From VAZQ01 sp036557665 (lineage in GTDB: Bacteria; Pseudomonadota; Alphaproteobacteria; Rhizobiales; Xanthobacteraceae), in assembly GCA_036557665.1 (NCBI GenBank), contig DATBHG010000007.1, forward strand, positions 1 to 64,000: a stretch of 64,000 bases of DNA, in the 5' to 3' direction. Made by a program: the position numbers and the translations under genes. Of the stretch, positions 1 to 8,487 are shown piece after piece (position 1 is the first letter of the stretch; the number at the start of each line of letters is the position of its first letter). The notes under the pieces are model-generated. The model saw nothing but the letters and a program-made list of their open reading frames with translations. It did not search any database and was not told the DNA's origin.

Positions 1-1
1 C

Positions 2-2662
2 GACGACCTCATTTCTACCGCCATGGACGACCCGCAGCCGATGGGCGAGAGCAAGGCCTTCCGCGGCATCAATTTTGCCGACCTGCTCACCGCCTATCGC
101 CAGTTCTGCAAGAACGAGCCCGTTCCGACACCCGCGGTCGATCTGGGCGACGTGATCGACTTCTATAACAAGGCGCTCACCGATCTGCCGGATCATACCA
201 AGCTCAAGGGGCTCAAGCTTCCCGGCGCGAGCGTGGTGCTCGACCGTAAGGGCGAGCCCTTTGCGGAAGTGTTCGAGGAGAACCAGCGCCGCGTCTGGGT
301 CGTCCTCGCCGACATCCCGCAGTCCGTGCAGCAGGCGTTCATTGCCGCCGAGGACAAGCGCTTCTACGAGCACAACGGCATCGACGAGCGCGGGCTGATC
401 CGCGCCTTCATTGCCAATCTGGCCCATTCCAGCCGCCCGCAGGGGGGCTCGACCATCACCCAGCAGGTGGTGAAGAACCTGCTGGTCGGCGACGAGCTCA
501 GCTATGACCGCAAGATCCGCGAGATGGTGGTCGCCTCGCGGGTTGAGCACACACTGAGCAAGGCGGAGATCCTCGAGCTCTATCTCAACTCGGTCTATCT
601 GGGCCGCGGCGCATGGGGCATCGAGCTCGCAGCGCGCAGCTATTTCGGGAAGGCAGCCAAGGACCTCACCGTGGAAGAGGGCGCGCTGCTGGCCGGGCTG
701 GTGAAGGGTCCGAACTATTTTTCTCCCGACCGGCATCCCGGCCGCGCGCAGGAGCGCCTGGCCTATGTGTTGAGCCGGCTGCGGGAGGATGGGGTCATTC
801 CCGCCTCTGCCTCAGGGAGCCGCAGGCTGCCGGCGCTGCCCACCATGGTGGCGTACGAGCGTCCGCACCGCGACATCGGCTTTCACTTTGTCGATCAGGT
901 TGCGCGCGAGGCGAAGGCGGTGGCCGGAATCGAGGCGATCACCGCCAATTCCTACACGGTGCGCTCGACCATCAGCCCGTCGCTGCAGCGGGCGACGGAG
1001 GAGGCGCTGCAGGAGGGGCTGTGGCGCTACGAGCGCAATGCCGGGCGGCTGCAATTCCGCGGCCCCGAGGCGAGCCTTGCCGACGCGGTCAAACGGATCG
1101 AGGCGCAGAGGACGGCTGCCGACCAGAAACCCGCTTGGCAGGAAGCGCTCGCGAATGCGCGGCTGCCGCTCTACGACGTGCACTGGACGCCCGCCATATT
1201 GATCGAGAAGCCCACCGGGAAGAAGGGGCAGGCGTGGCGGGTAGGGCTTGCGGACGGCCGGGTGCTGCCGCTGTCGCTCGACAACGCCGTCGCTCAACGC
1301 AAGCTTGCGCTCCATGACGTCGTGCTCGTGCACGTGGTGGAGGGCAAGTCCAAGGACAAGAGCAAGAGCGGCGCCCGCGCAGAGCTCCGCGTGCGTCCCA
1401 CGGTCCAGGGCACCGTAGTGGTGCTGGAGAACAAGACCGGCCGCGTGCTGGCGATGGCGGGAGGCTTCTCGTACCCGTTGAGCCAGCTCAACCGCGCGAC
1501 GCAGGCCGTGCGTCAGCCCGGCTCTGCCATCAAGCCGTTGAGCTATCTCGCGGCGCTGGGGAAAGGGCTACAGCCTAACACCCTCGTCGAGGATGACGAG
1601 ATCACGCTGCCGCCCATCGGCGGCGGCAAGGAGTACTGGACGCCGAAGAACTACGACGGCAGCTCCGGCGACACACTCACGTTGCGCCGTGCGCTGGAGA
1701 GCTCGCGCAATCTGGCAACCGTGCACCTTCTCGACGGGGGCATCGAGAAGAAGCCGGAGGAAAGCCTCAATCGGCTGTGCGATCTCGCTCTCGAAGCGCA
1801 AATCTATCGGGAGTGCCTGCGGTACTATCCGTTCGTGCTCGGCGCCGAGCCCGTACGCCCGATCGATCTTGCCGCATTCTACGCAGCCATAGCCAACGAA
1901 GGTACGCGCCCCGTTCCCTATGTCGTCGAGGAGATCGATCGCGACGGAGCGCCGATCTATCGGCATGAGGCCGCAAGCGTGCCGATAACGTCCGTTGACC
2001 ACGCCGCCTTCTATCAGCTCAAAAGCATGATGCAGGGGGTTTTAGCTCGTGGAACGGCGCGCTCGATCGCCCAGCTCGCGCCCTATGTCGCCGGAAAGAC
2101 TGGCACCACCGACGACGAGAACGACGCCTGGTTCGTAGGATTCACCAATGAGGTCACCGTTGCCGTTTGGGTCGGCTATGACAACGCCGGTGGCAAGCGC
2201 CGCACGCTGGGCGGTGGATCGACGGGCGGGGGTGTCGCCGTTCCGATCTTCGAGTCGGTGATTCAGGCGGCCTGGAGTCATGTCGCGCCGAAAACCCCGC
2301 TTGCCCCTCCGTCGGCTGAGGCGAAGCATCAGCTCGCATGCCAGTCCGTCGATCTCGATTCCGGCGAGGTGCAGCGCCGCGGCGGGATCACGGAATGTTT
2401 TCGCATCGACGGCCGCGGGAAAATCATCGACACCCAATATCGGCTGCTCTCCCACCAGAGAGCTTACGCGAAGCACGAGCGCGATGACGATGACGACGAT
2501 CGGCCGGCCCGTGTGCGAAGACGATCGCGCGATGACGAGGATGACAGGCCGGCACGGGCACGAAGGACCCATGTGCAGACTGAAAGCCGCTCGCGGGCGT
2601 GGGGATGGCAGTGGTACGGGCAACGCGAGTGGCGACCCTGGGGTTTTTACTGGGGACGCTAG
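2..2662 (+). CDS. Bifunctional penicillin-binding protein, PBP1A class (5' end outside window)
   Basis: Polymerises glycan strands (GT51) and cross-links peptides (transpeptidase) on the periplasmic face of the inner membrane. The first visible ATG is at 23, but the frame is open to base 2 and no N-terminal membrane anchor is visible, so the gene probably starts upstream. Counting from base 23, the GT51 signature EDKRFYEHNG is at residues 110-119 and GGSTITQQ follows. The transpeptidase has the nucleophile motif SAIK (Ser501), an SRN box and KTGTT (Lys692). The C-terminus is a low-complexity tail, a run of Asp followed by mixed Arg/Asp/Glu and then Trp-rich residues, not needed for the fold. 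The length of at least 879 residues suits PBP1A or PBP1C; the class is clear, the exact paralogue is not. Confidence 0.93.
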   Translation, partial: DDLISTAMDDPQPMGESKAFRGINFADLLTAYRQFCKNEPVPTPAVDLGDVIDFYNKALTDLPDHTKLKGLKLPGASVVLDRKGEPFAEVFEENQRRVWVVLADIPQSVQQAFIAAEDKRFYEHNGIDERGLIRAFIANLAHSSRPQGGSTITQQVVKNLLVGDELSYDRKIREMVVASRVEHTLSKAEILELYLNSVYLGRGAWGIELAARSYFGKAAKDLTVEEGALLAGLVKGPNYFSPDRHPGRAQERLAYVLSRLREDGVIPASASGSRRLPALPTMVAYERPHRDIGFHFVDQVAREAKAVAGIEAITANSYTVRSTISPSLQRATEEALQEGLWRYERNAGRLQFRGPEASLADAVKRIEAQRTAADQKPAWQEALANARLPLYDVHWTPAILIEKPTGKKGQAWRVGLADGRVLPLSLDNAVAQRKLALHDVVLVHVVEGKSKDKSKSGARAELRVRPTVQGTVVVLENKTGRVLAMAGGFSYPLSQLNRATQAVRQPGSAIKPLSYLAALGKGLQPNTLVEDDEITLPPIGGGKEYWTPKNYDGSSGDTLTLRRALESSRNLATVHLLDGGIEKKPEESLNRLCDLALEAQIYRECLRYYPFVLGAEPVRPIDLAAFYAAIANEGTRPVPYVVEEIDRDGAPIYRHEAASVPITSVDHAAFYQLKSMMQGVLARGTARSIAQLAPYVAGKTGTTDDENDAWFVGFTNEVTVAVWVGYDNAGGKRRTLGGGSTGGGVAVPIFESVIQAAWSHVAPKTPLAPPSAEAKHQLACQSVDLDSGEVQRRGGITECFRIDGRGKIIDTQYRLLSHQRAYAKHERDDDDDDRPARVRRRSRDDEDDRPARARRTHVQTESRSRAWGWQWYGQREWRPWGFYWGR

Positions 2663-2722
2663 CACCTGCCCCGGCCCGACTCCGGGAATTCCGGGATCGC
2701 TCGGAAGGTCCCCTTTGCACAG

Positions 2723-2739
2723 GGCGGGTTCGACCCGCC
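2723..2739. terminator. Short hairpin between convergent genes
   Basis: A 7-bp perfect inverted repeat (GGCGGGT / ACCCGCC) with a TCG loop lies between the stop codons of the PBP and L,D-transpeptidase genes. Neither strand has a T-run after it, so a bidirectional terminator role is only a guess from its position. Confidence 0.3.
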
Positions 2740-2746
2740 GCTGTCA

Positions 2747-3301
2747 TCATCTCATGACTATTACGGTCGCGCCGACTCTGACCCGGTTGTACAGGTCGAT
2801 GACATCGTCGTTGGTCAGCCGGATGCAGCCGGAAGTCGCGGCCGTGCCTATGGTGTGCGGCTCGTTCGAGCCATGGATGCGATACATGGTGTCGCCAAGA
2901 TACATTGCACGCGCCCCGAGCGGATTGGCCGGACCGCCACGCATGTGATGGGGTAGATCGGGCCGCCGCCGCAGCATCTCGGCGGGCGGGTTCCAATCGG
3001 GCCATTCCCGCTTGTCGGTAATCGTCGATACCCCGCTCCAGGTGAAACCGTCGCGACCGACCCCGATCCCATATCGCAAAGCCTGACCTTTGCCGAGGAC
3101 GAGGTAGAGCCGCCGCTCGCCCGTGTGCACGATGACGGTGCCTGGCTCATATTTGCTGGGAAAGCTCACAACCGTCCTCGGCACCGCCGTGAACATCGCC
3201 ATGAAATTCGACATCGGGAAATATCCGGGGTCGGCATTGGCGCATGTCGCGAGCAAAACACCGGTGGCGCAAACCGCTCCTGCGAGGAGGCGCGAGACCA
3301 T
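2747..3301 (-). CDS. L,D-transpeptidase (YkuD domain), exported
   Basis: Makes or edits 3-3 cross-links in peptidoglycan, or attaches proteins to it, in the periplasm. The YkuD catalytic block is clear near the C-terminus: HGSNEPHTIG followed by SGCIRL, with the Cys nucleophile. I chose the ATG at 3301 because it begins a normal signal peptide (MVSRLLAGAVCATGVLLATC, then processing near ANA) and has a GAGGG ribosome site upstream; an in-frame ATG at 3355 would add a non-signal leader. The product is about 184 aa. It is convergent with the PBP gene, giving two peptidoglycan enzymes back to back, and sits downstream of a terminator array that would insulate it from the lipoprotein gene upstream. 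Confidence 0.9.
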   Translation of the reverse strand: MVSRLLAGAVCATGVLLATCANADPGYFPMSNFMAMFTAVPRTVVSFPSKYEPGTVIVHTGERRLYLVLGKGQALRYGIGVGRDGFTWSGVSTITDKREWPDWNPPAEMLRRRPDLPHHMRGGPANPLGARAMYLGDTMYRIHGSNEPHTIGTAATSGCIRLTNDDVIDLYNRVRVGATVIVMR

Positions 3302-3471
3302 GATGAGCCCTCGTATTTGGTGGTTGAATCGACTCAAGAGCTGTGTTGAGCTCATGCGAAAATACCCGCGGCAGTTCTTTTGTCGATCGAAACGCGTGGG
3401 TTTGCCGCATAATTACCACCCGCTGTTGCGCAAATGCATCGGGCAGTCTGTAAAGAGCGCGGTTCTGACAC

Positions 3472-3706
3472 CAGGAAAGCAGAAGGGCCGGCGAGAGCCG
3501 GCCCCCGACCACAGGAAAAGCAGAAGGGCCGGCGAGAGCCGGCCCCGACCACAGGAAAAGCAGAAGCGCCGGCGAGAGCCGGCCCCGACCACAGGAAAAG
3601 CAGAAGCGCCGGCGAGAGCCGGCCCCGACCACAGGAAAGCAGAAGGGCCGGCGAGAGCCGGCCCCGACCACAGGAAAGCAGAAGGGCCGGCGAGAGCCGG
3701 CCCTTC
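3472..3706. repeat. Six tandem copies of a 39-40 bp unit, each carrying a GC hairpin
   Basis: Units start at about 3472, 3512, 3552, 3592, 3632 and 3671 and are nearly identical. Each contains GGCCGGC-GAGA-GCCGGCC (copies 3 and 4 carry GCGCCGGC instead of GGGCCGGC) joined by CCCGACCACAGGAAA(A)GCAGAAG. The last copy (3681-3706) has the longest perfect stem. There are no unique spacers, so this is not CRISPR. Open frames on both strands across the array are Ala/Gly/Pro/Arg-rich and follow the repeat, so they are not believed to be proteins. It lies directly behind the stop codon of the small lipoprotein gene on the minus strand. Confidence 0.95.
3681..3706 (-). terminator. Terminator-like hairpin behind the small lipoprotein gene
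   Basis: A perfect 11-bp stem (GAAGGGCCGGC / GCCGGCCCTTC) with a 4-nt loop lies 23 nt after the lipoprotein stop. Read on the minus strand it is followed by TGCTTTCC, a weak U-tract. It is the promoter-proximal copy of the six-unit array, and the other five copies repeat it with slightly shorter stems. Confidence 0.6.
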
Positions 3707-3728
3707 GTGGACGTTGCCGTGGGCTTGA

Positions 3729-3851
3729 TCAGCCCTTCGTGATGATCGGAGGAGGCGGAGGAGCCTTACCCTTGCCCTTACCGATTCCGACGCAACCGGA
3801 CACGCTCACTGCGACCAGAGTCGCAACAAGCGCGATCAAAAACTTCTTCAT
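3729..3851 (-). CDS. Very small lipoprotein (40 aa)
   Basis: The start is MKKFLIALVATLVAVSVSGC, a textbook lipoprotein signal with lipobox VSGC and Cys at residue 20. A tail of about 20 residues follows: GIGKGKGKAPPPPPIITKG. After processing only a basic, Gly/Lys- and Pro-rich lipopeptide would remain on the membrane. The frame, lipobox and following terminator hairpin support a real gene. Function is unknown; entericidin-like or peptidoglycan-contact roles are possible but unproven. Confidence 0.75.
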   Translation of the reverse strand: MKKFLIALVATLVAVSVSGCVGIGKGKGKAPPPPPIITKG

Positions 3852-4056
3852 AAGCTGCTACCCCTATGGTGACTACGCGACACAGCAACACGAAATTCGA
3901 GCCTCGAGCTAGTGCTGTAAAGCCACACTCCGCATCCAAAATGGGCCAGCATTGCACTCTCAGTGCGACTGTCGCCGAGGTGCTGCGAGCTCCAGCGACA
4001 TGAGAGACAACATACAGCTGATTCGGTTAACCGAGTTTCACCACCAAATATTCACC

Positions 4057-5127
4057 TTAATGCTGGGCATTGGTATTGTCGTACCTGAAATAGGCGTCCA
4101 CCTTCATTCCCACGGCAAGCGGACCGGGGTCGGCCAAGTCGATCAACACCTCGACGACATCAATATCGGTTTGATTTCGCTGCCCGCGTGCACCGGTACG
4201 CGACGGCTCGACCAACGGAGCTATGAACGAAACGGTCCCGGGAAGCTCGCGGCCGCGAAAAGCTTCAGGACGCACGGAAACCGCCTGACCGATCTTGATT
4301 TCCCCGAAATCTCGTTCATCGAGCTCGGCGCGCACGCGCAGGGCCGAAACGTCACCCAATAGCACCAACGGCTGTGGCGACGACGGCGATGCCATTTCTC
4401 CGGCTTTACCGTTGACCTGCAGCACAGTCCCGGTGATCGGCGCTCGGATTGTCAGCTTTTGGATTGTGGCTTGCGCGGTCCAGAGCTCGGCCCGTGCGAC
4501 ATTGAGCTGACCTTCGGCCTGCGTGGGCAAAGGCGTGGTCGGATCGGCCTCCAGCTTGTGGAGATCGGTCTTCTGCCGCTGCAGATCGTCCTGGGCTCGC
4601 GAGAGTGCCGCGCGTGACGATTCGACATCGGCTTCCGCCGCGCGGCCTAACCGGTTCTCCAGAGCTGCCCGGTCAAAAGCGGCGCTCGCATCCAGGACGG
4701 CTTGCTCCGCGTCAGCAACGGCATCCTCTGCTTTGCGCCTGTCCGCCGCCCGGCTTGACGGCGCCTGATCGTCTCGCGCGCGCTTGCGCATGGCGATCTG
4801 TGCCTCAGCACTTGCGATGCGCGCGTAGGGCTCGGGATCGCGCAGACGCACAAGCGGCTCACCGGCAAGGACCTTGTCGCCCGCCTTGACGAAAACCTCC
4901 CCGATGACGTTGGGGATGGGAGACACCACCTTGATCTCTCCGGAGATCGGTTCCACCCGGCCGGGAGCGACTGCCTGCCAACGCTTTTCATCCGCCGGTT
5001 TGGCGCGCGATGCAGGCGCCGTGCCTTCGGCGTGGAGCAGCAGCCCGGAGCCCGCAACGGAGCAGGCAAGGATCAGCCCCAGAACGACCAAGGTTTTTCT
5101 GTTCCTAACCGCCGCCGAAAACAGCAA
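4057..5127 (-). CDS. HlyD-type membrane fusion protein of an ABC exporter (DevB-like)
   Basis: Periplasmic adaptor linking an ABC exporter to an outer-membrane channel. It has an N-terminal membrane anchor (about residues 10-32), a lipoyl half-domain near residues 60-100, a long Ala/Arg/Glu-rich coiled coil (about 105-220), the second lipoyl half (TIRAPITGTVLQVNGKAGE) and a beta-barrel to the C-terminus. It is the last gene of a three-gene minus-strand operon; its start overlaps the end of the ATPase gene by 23 bp. Gene order permease-ATPase-adaptor and the FtsX-like permease match the DevBCA family. The substrate is not shown, and no TolC gene is present here. Confidence 0.88.
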   Translation of the reverse strand: MLFSAAVRNRKTLVVLGLILACSVAGSGLLLHAEGTAPASRAKPADEKRWQAVAPGRVEPISGEIKVVSPIPNVIGEVFVKAGDKVLAGEPLVRLRDPEPYARIASAEAQIAMRKRARDDQAPSSRAADRRKAEDAVADAEQAVLDASAAFDRAALENRLGRAAEADVESSRAALSRAQDDLQRQKTDLHKLEADPTTPLPTQAEGQLNVARAELWTAQATIQKLTIRAPITGTVLQVNGKAGEMASPSSPQPLVLLGDVSALRVRAELDERDFGEIKIGQAVSVRPEAFRGRELPGTVSFIAPLVEPSRTGARGQRNQTDIDVVEVLIDLADPGPLAVGMKVDAYFRYDNTNAQH

Positions 5128-5848
5128 GCTCGACCTCGCTTTTCACGGAAAGCCCCGCACCCTTTCGCTCCTCGCGCACTATACGGCCGTCTTCCATATG
5201 CACGACGCGGTCGGCGAAGGGTAGTATACGAGGATCATGCGACACGACCAGCACCGTCCGACCCGGCTCTTTGGCAATGCGGGCGAGAATTTGCATTATC
5301 GCCCTTCCGTTCTCGCTGTCCAAGGCAGCCGTCGGCTCGTCTGCCAGAATGACGGACGCATCCCCGGCGATTGCACGCGCTATGGCGACGCGCTGCTGCT
5401 CGCCCCCACTGAGCTCCAGGGGGAACGACTTGACCTTGTGAGCAAGTCCTACCGTCGCCAAGGCCTGGTTTGCCTTGGCCAATGCACGACTGGAGTTCTC
5501 GCCCCGAACATCAAAGACCAACTGCACGTTCTCCGAGGCCGTGAGCGTGGGAAAGAGATGGTAGGATTGGAAGACAAACCCGATATTGTCGCGCCGCAGC
5601 CTGGCCATGTCCTCGGGGCCGAGGTCTTTCGTCGATTTTCCGCACACTCTGACGGTGCCGCTGGTCGGGCGCAGCATGCAGCCGACAATGGACAACAGAG
5701 TGGTCTTGCCGCTGCCCGACGGTCCCATGAGCAGCGTCAATTCGCCCCCTGAGAGCGCGAGGCTTATGCCCTTGAGCGCCTGCACCTGCCCCGCGCCGGT
5801 GCCCAAGAGCTTGACGATGTCGACAGCCTCGGCGAGCGGCTCCTTCAT
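5105..5848 (-). CDS. ABC transporter ATP-binding protein (DevA/LolD-like)
   Basis: ATPase of the exporter encoded with its neighbours. Walker A is GPSGSGKTT, the Q-loop is FVFQSYHLFP, the signature is LSGGEQQR, Walker B is VILADEPTAALD, and the switch His is in VVSHDPR. The ATG at 5848 overlaps the permease stop (ATGA, 4 bp), implying translational coupling. An earlier in-frame ATG at 5917 would start inside the permease gene and adds non-family sequence. The product is about 247 aa, normal for this family of exporters working with FtsX-type permeases. Confidence 0.93.
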   Translation of the reverse strand: MKEPLAEAVDIVKLLGTGAGQVQALKGISLALSGGELTLLMGPSGSGKTTLLSIVGCMLRPTSGTVRVCGKSTKDLGPEDMARLRRDNIGFVFQSYHLFPTLTASENVQLVFDVRGENSSRALAKANQALATVGLAHKVKSFPLELSGGEQQRVAIARAIAGDASVILADEPTAALDSENGRAIMQILARIAKEPGRTVLVVSHDPRILPFADRVVHMEDGRIVREERKGAGLSVKSEVELAVFGGG

Positions 5849-6978
5849 CGTGTAAATACCATCGCCGGATCGATGCGGACGACCTGGATTATCGCCCCAA
5901 TCGCCGACAGGACGCACATCACTACTGCGAGCGCAAACAACCCGAGCGTCAATCCGGGCGTCATGGTGATCGGCAATGCCGTGTCCGCCGTTTTCTTGAC
6001 TATCAGGAAGCCCACGCCGGCCGCGATGCAGAATCCAATAACCGCGCTGAGCAGCGCTTGGCAGACGATGACCTTGTGAATGTATCGCCCTGATGACCCG
6101 ATGGCGCGCAGCGTTGCGAACTCATTGATATGGTCCTTGGTGCTGGAATACAGGGTTTGCGCGACGATCACCGTGCCGACGATGATTCCGAGCAAGGCGC
6201 CGGCCATGAGCGCGGCGCCCGCGCCTGTGCCGAACAGCCAGAACGAGCGGCTGCGGTCGCGAAACTCGGCAGGCGTAAGGACCTCGATGTCGGCGATGTC
6301 GGCGCGCAACCGCCTGCGCACAGTTTCCAGATCTGCACCACGGGCAAGGTGCACGAGAAAATAGGTGGCTTTGTTTGCGGGCGTCCCGGTATAGCCCCGC
6401 GCGCGTTCAAGCGGGGCAAATACATAGGGTGTTGTCGTAAATGAGCGGATGCCGCTGGTCAGCGCCATGACTTGCGCCTTCTGGTCGCGAATTTCGGCTC
6501 GCGAGCCCAGTCCGGCTATTCCGAGCCGGTCCGAATAGGACCTGTCGACTGCGACCGCGCCCGGAACTTCCAGGGTCTCGAGGCTGCCGGCCACCACATT
6601 CCACGGAGACAAGCCACCCGATCGGAACTGCGAGCCCACGACGAACACCGGTGTCGTGTTTCCGCTCGGCAATCGCCACTGCGCAAAGCCGATGACGACA
6701 GGTACCGCTTCCGCGACGCCATCCATGGAAAGCGCGCGAAAGCGCTGTTGCTCGTCCAGCAGCGATGGATCCTCGAAGCACTTGGTGCCGGCAGACATGA
6801 TCCATAAATCCGCACCCGCATGATCGATCATCGTCGTCACCATGCGAGCAAAGCTCAAATAAAGGCCCATCTGCACCGTCACCAGGATCATGGAAAAGAC
6901 GATCCCGACGAGAGTGGCCACGAAACGCAAGCGATCGTGGAACAGGTTGCGGGCTGCAAGCGTAAAAACCAGCGGCAT
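5845..6978 (-). CDS. ABC exporter permease, FtsX/DevC type
   Basis: Inner-membrane subunit with one N-terminal helix (near FVATLVGIVFSMILVTVQMG), a large periplasmic domain of about 200 residues, and three C-terminal helices (ALMAGALLGIIVGTVIVAQT, AVIGFCIAAGVGFLIV, LFALAVVMCVLSAIGAII). This is the MacB/DevC topology. I chose ATG 6978 (MPLVFTLAARNLF), which matches the usual family start; the frame is open to an ATG at 7083, which would add 35 polar residues. It is first in the operon with the ATPase and adaptor. DevBCA systems export glycolipids or other envelope lipids; the cargo here cannot be told. Confidence 0.88.
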   Translation of the reverse strand: MPLVFTLAARNLFHDRLRFVATLVGIVFSMILVTVQMGLYLSFARMVTTMIDHAGADLWIMSAGTKCFEDPSLLDEQQRFRALSMDGVAEAVPVVIGFAQWRLPSGNTTPVFVVGSQFRSGGLSPWNVVAGSLETLEVPGAVAVDRSYSDRLGIAGLGSRAEIRDQKAQVMALTSGIRSFTTTPYVFAPLERARGYTGTPANKATYFLVHLARGADLETVRRRLRADIADIEVLTPAEFRDRSRSFWLFGTGAGAALMAGALLGIIVGTVIVAQTLYSSTKDHINEFATLRAIGSSGRYIHKVIVCQALLSAVIGFCIAAGVGFLIVKKTADTALPITMTPGLTLGLFALAVVMCVLSAIGAIIQVVRIDPAMVFTR

Positions 6979-7753
6979 CAGAGGACGATTGTCTAGGCTG
7001 ACCTGAAACTCACCCGCAGGCTCGACGTGGTACGTCCCAGCCGAACGCTCTGCCTGTACTCTATAGGGCTTCGACTGGCACACCCTCCTTCCCCAGGACC
7101 AGCGCGGCCATTCGGGGGCGGCACATCAAAGGTCCGTATTGAATCCATTGCCACGGCCTGAAAAGGGAAGCCAGCGGCATATAGGCGAGGGCCGAGATGC
7201 ATACCAGTGCGGCAAAGTACCGGCCGGGGCTGCTTGCCGGCCGGATCGGAAAGCCGGCCGGCAAGCTTGCCGAAACGAGGGCAAGTCGGAAAAGCGCAGC
7301 TGCGGTGCTGTGGAGCAGCAGCCGATGCCACGAGAACCATGACTGGCCTGTTTGACGAGCGAGCGCTGCGATGCTCCCGAGCGTGAGGGACGAGGGAACG
7401 AGGGGACAGGGACAGCTAGCTCCAGCCTAGACGCGCGTGTCCGGACCAGCAGCGCACCCCTTCGCGCGTTCAGTTTTGATGGATGATGCATCCGCGGTGT
7501 ATGCGCTCGCGCTGCGCCGCATCCGGGACACGCAGCCGTGGTAGCTCGGTGCTGGCACGGTTCATGGAAAGGGCCGTCGCAATGCCTATGGCAAGACTAT
7601 GTTTTCTGCATTGCTTCAGCTTTGGCCTCCAGTACCGCCGTTAGTGCCCGGCGGGTGTTGGCTTGGCCCTGTGCAGACGCGATGTCCGCGAAATGAACAT
7701 ATTTTTGGGTAATTCCCGTATCTCCGCCCATCGTTCCCAGTGATTCAACCGGG
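6979..7753. other. Intergenic region between the exporter operon and DUF2147 gene
   Basis: About 670-775 bp without a convincing gene. It should contain the promoter of the exporter operon. I see a 12-bp inverted repeat at 7233-7265. On the minus strand (about 7731-7597) there is a short frame ending in GITQKYVHFADIASAQG-like sequence that faintly resembles the C-terminus of a tyrosine recombinase, but too little remains to call it. Confidence 0.5.
7233..7265. repeat. Perfect 12-bp inverted repeat
   Basis: CTTGCCGGCCGG and CCGGCCGGCAAG are separated by 9 nt and could form a strong hairpin. No T-run follows on either strand. It could be a terminator relic, a repetitive extragenic element or a protein site; nothing decides between them. 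Confidence 0.5.
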
Positions 7754-8335
7754 GTGACTACTTTGCGATCATCGCTGAAAGTCCTTCTCCTCATCAGTTT
7801 GGCAATCGTTGCCGTCTCCAGTGCACCCGGTCGCGCTGCAGAGCCGTCAGTATCAGGCCTGTGGCAGAAGCGCGACGAAGCCAACCGCACCGTTGGATGG
7901 TTTTTGTTCGTGGAGCATAACGGTACTTACGAGGGGGCCATCGCCAAGCTGTTTCCCCGTCCGCAAGATGGACCCCAGCCTCCGATCTGCTCGAGATGCA
8001 CGGATGATCGGAGAAATGCGCCGCTTCTTGGTTTATCTCTGGTGCGGGGTATGAAACGGCAGGGATTGCGGTACGTCAACGGGAATATCGTCGACCCCCG
8101 TGACGGGAAGATCTACAACGCCATGATGACGCTGAGCCCGGATGGCCAAACTTTGACGCTGCGGGGTTATCTCGGGATTCCCCTGCTTGGGATGGATGAA
8201 ATTTGGAGTCGTCTTCCCGACAGTACGATCGCACAACTCGATCACTCGGTCGTAGCCAAATACTTGCCGGCGCACCTTTCGGGCGCCTCTGCGCGGTCTC
8301 CGGAGAAGGCCAAGGCCAGCGCTTCCATGCGGTAG
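7754..8335 (+). CDS. DUF2147 exported protein
   Basis: Secreted or periplasmic protein of the DUF2147 family. The frame begins at a GTG (a TTG follows at 7763) and opens with a signal peptide (LKVLLLISLAIVAVSSAPGRAAE). The family core is clear: GLWQKRDE, then NGTYEGAIAKLF, a CSRC pair, the NGNIVDPRDGKIYNA box, LRGYLGIPLLGMDEIW. A basic, Ala/Ser-rich tail follows. Biochemical function of the family is not established; lipocalin-like binding has been suggested for it. A paralogue lies at 20539-21027. Confidence 0.85.
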   Translation: MTTLRSSLKVLLLISLAIVAVSSAPGRAAEPSVSGLWQKRDEANRTVGWFLFVEHNGTYEGAIAKLFPRPQDGPQPPICSRCTDDRRNAPLLGLSLVRGMKRQGLRYVNGNIVDPRDGKIYNAMMTLSPDGQTLTLRGYLGIPLLGMDEIWSRLPDSTIAQLDHSVVAKYLPAHLSGASARSPEKAKASASMR

Positions 8336-8487
8336 GCCGGCTTTCGCCCATTCGAGGGACGTGTGCCGCGGCCCCTTCGGCGGCCAGCCGGGCAAGGGCC
8401 GGCAGTTGCGTCTGGGCGGTTCTCAAGGCTCCTGTAGCCACAGCAGCCCGTGCTCCTGTATCTCTCGGCAGAGAGGTGGAGGTTAAG

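Noticed and set aside
3472..3706. Possible CRISPR array (regular 39-40 bp repeats)
   Set aside because: The units abut with no unique spacers, and no cas genes are in the window.
3434..3742. Open frames on both strands across the tandem hairpin array, giving Ala/Gly/Pro/Arg-rich repeats
   Set aside because: They follow the DNA repeat exactly, have no ribosome site, and overlap the lipoprotein gene and its terminator.
7754..7890. Minus-strand frame continuing from the recombinase-like remnant into the DUF2147 gene
   Set aside because: It overlaps a well-supported signal peptide on the plus strand, and its residues there look random.
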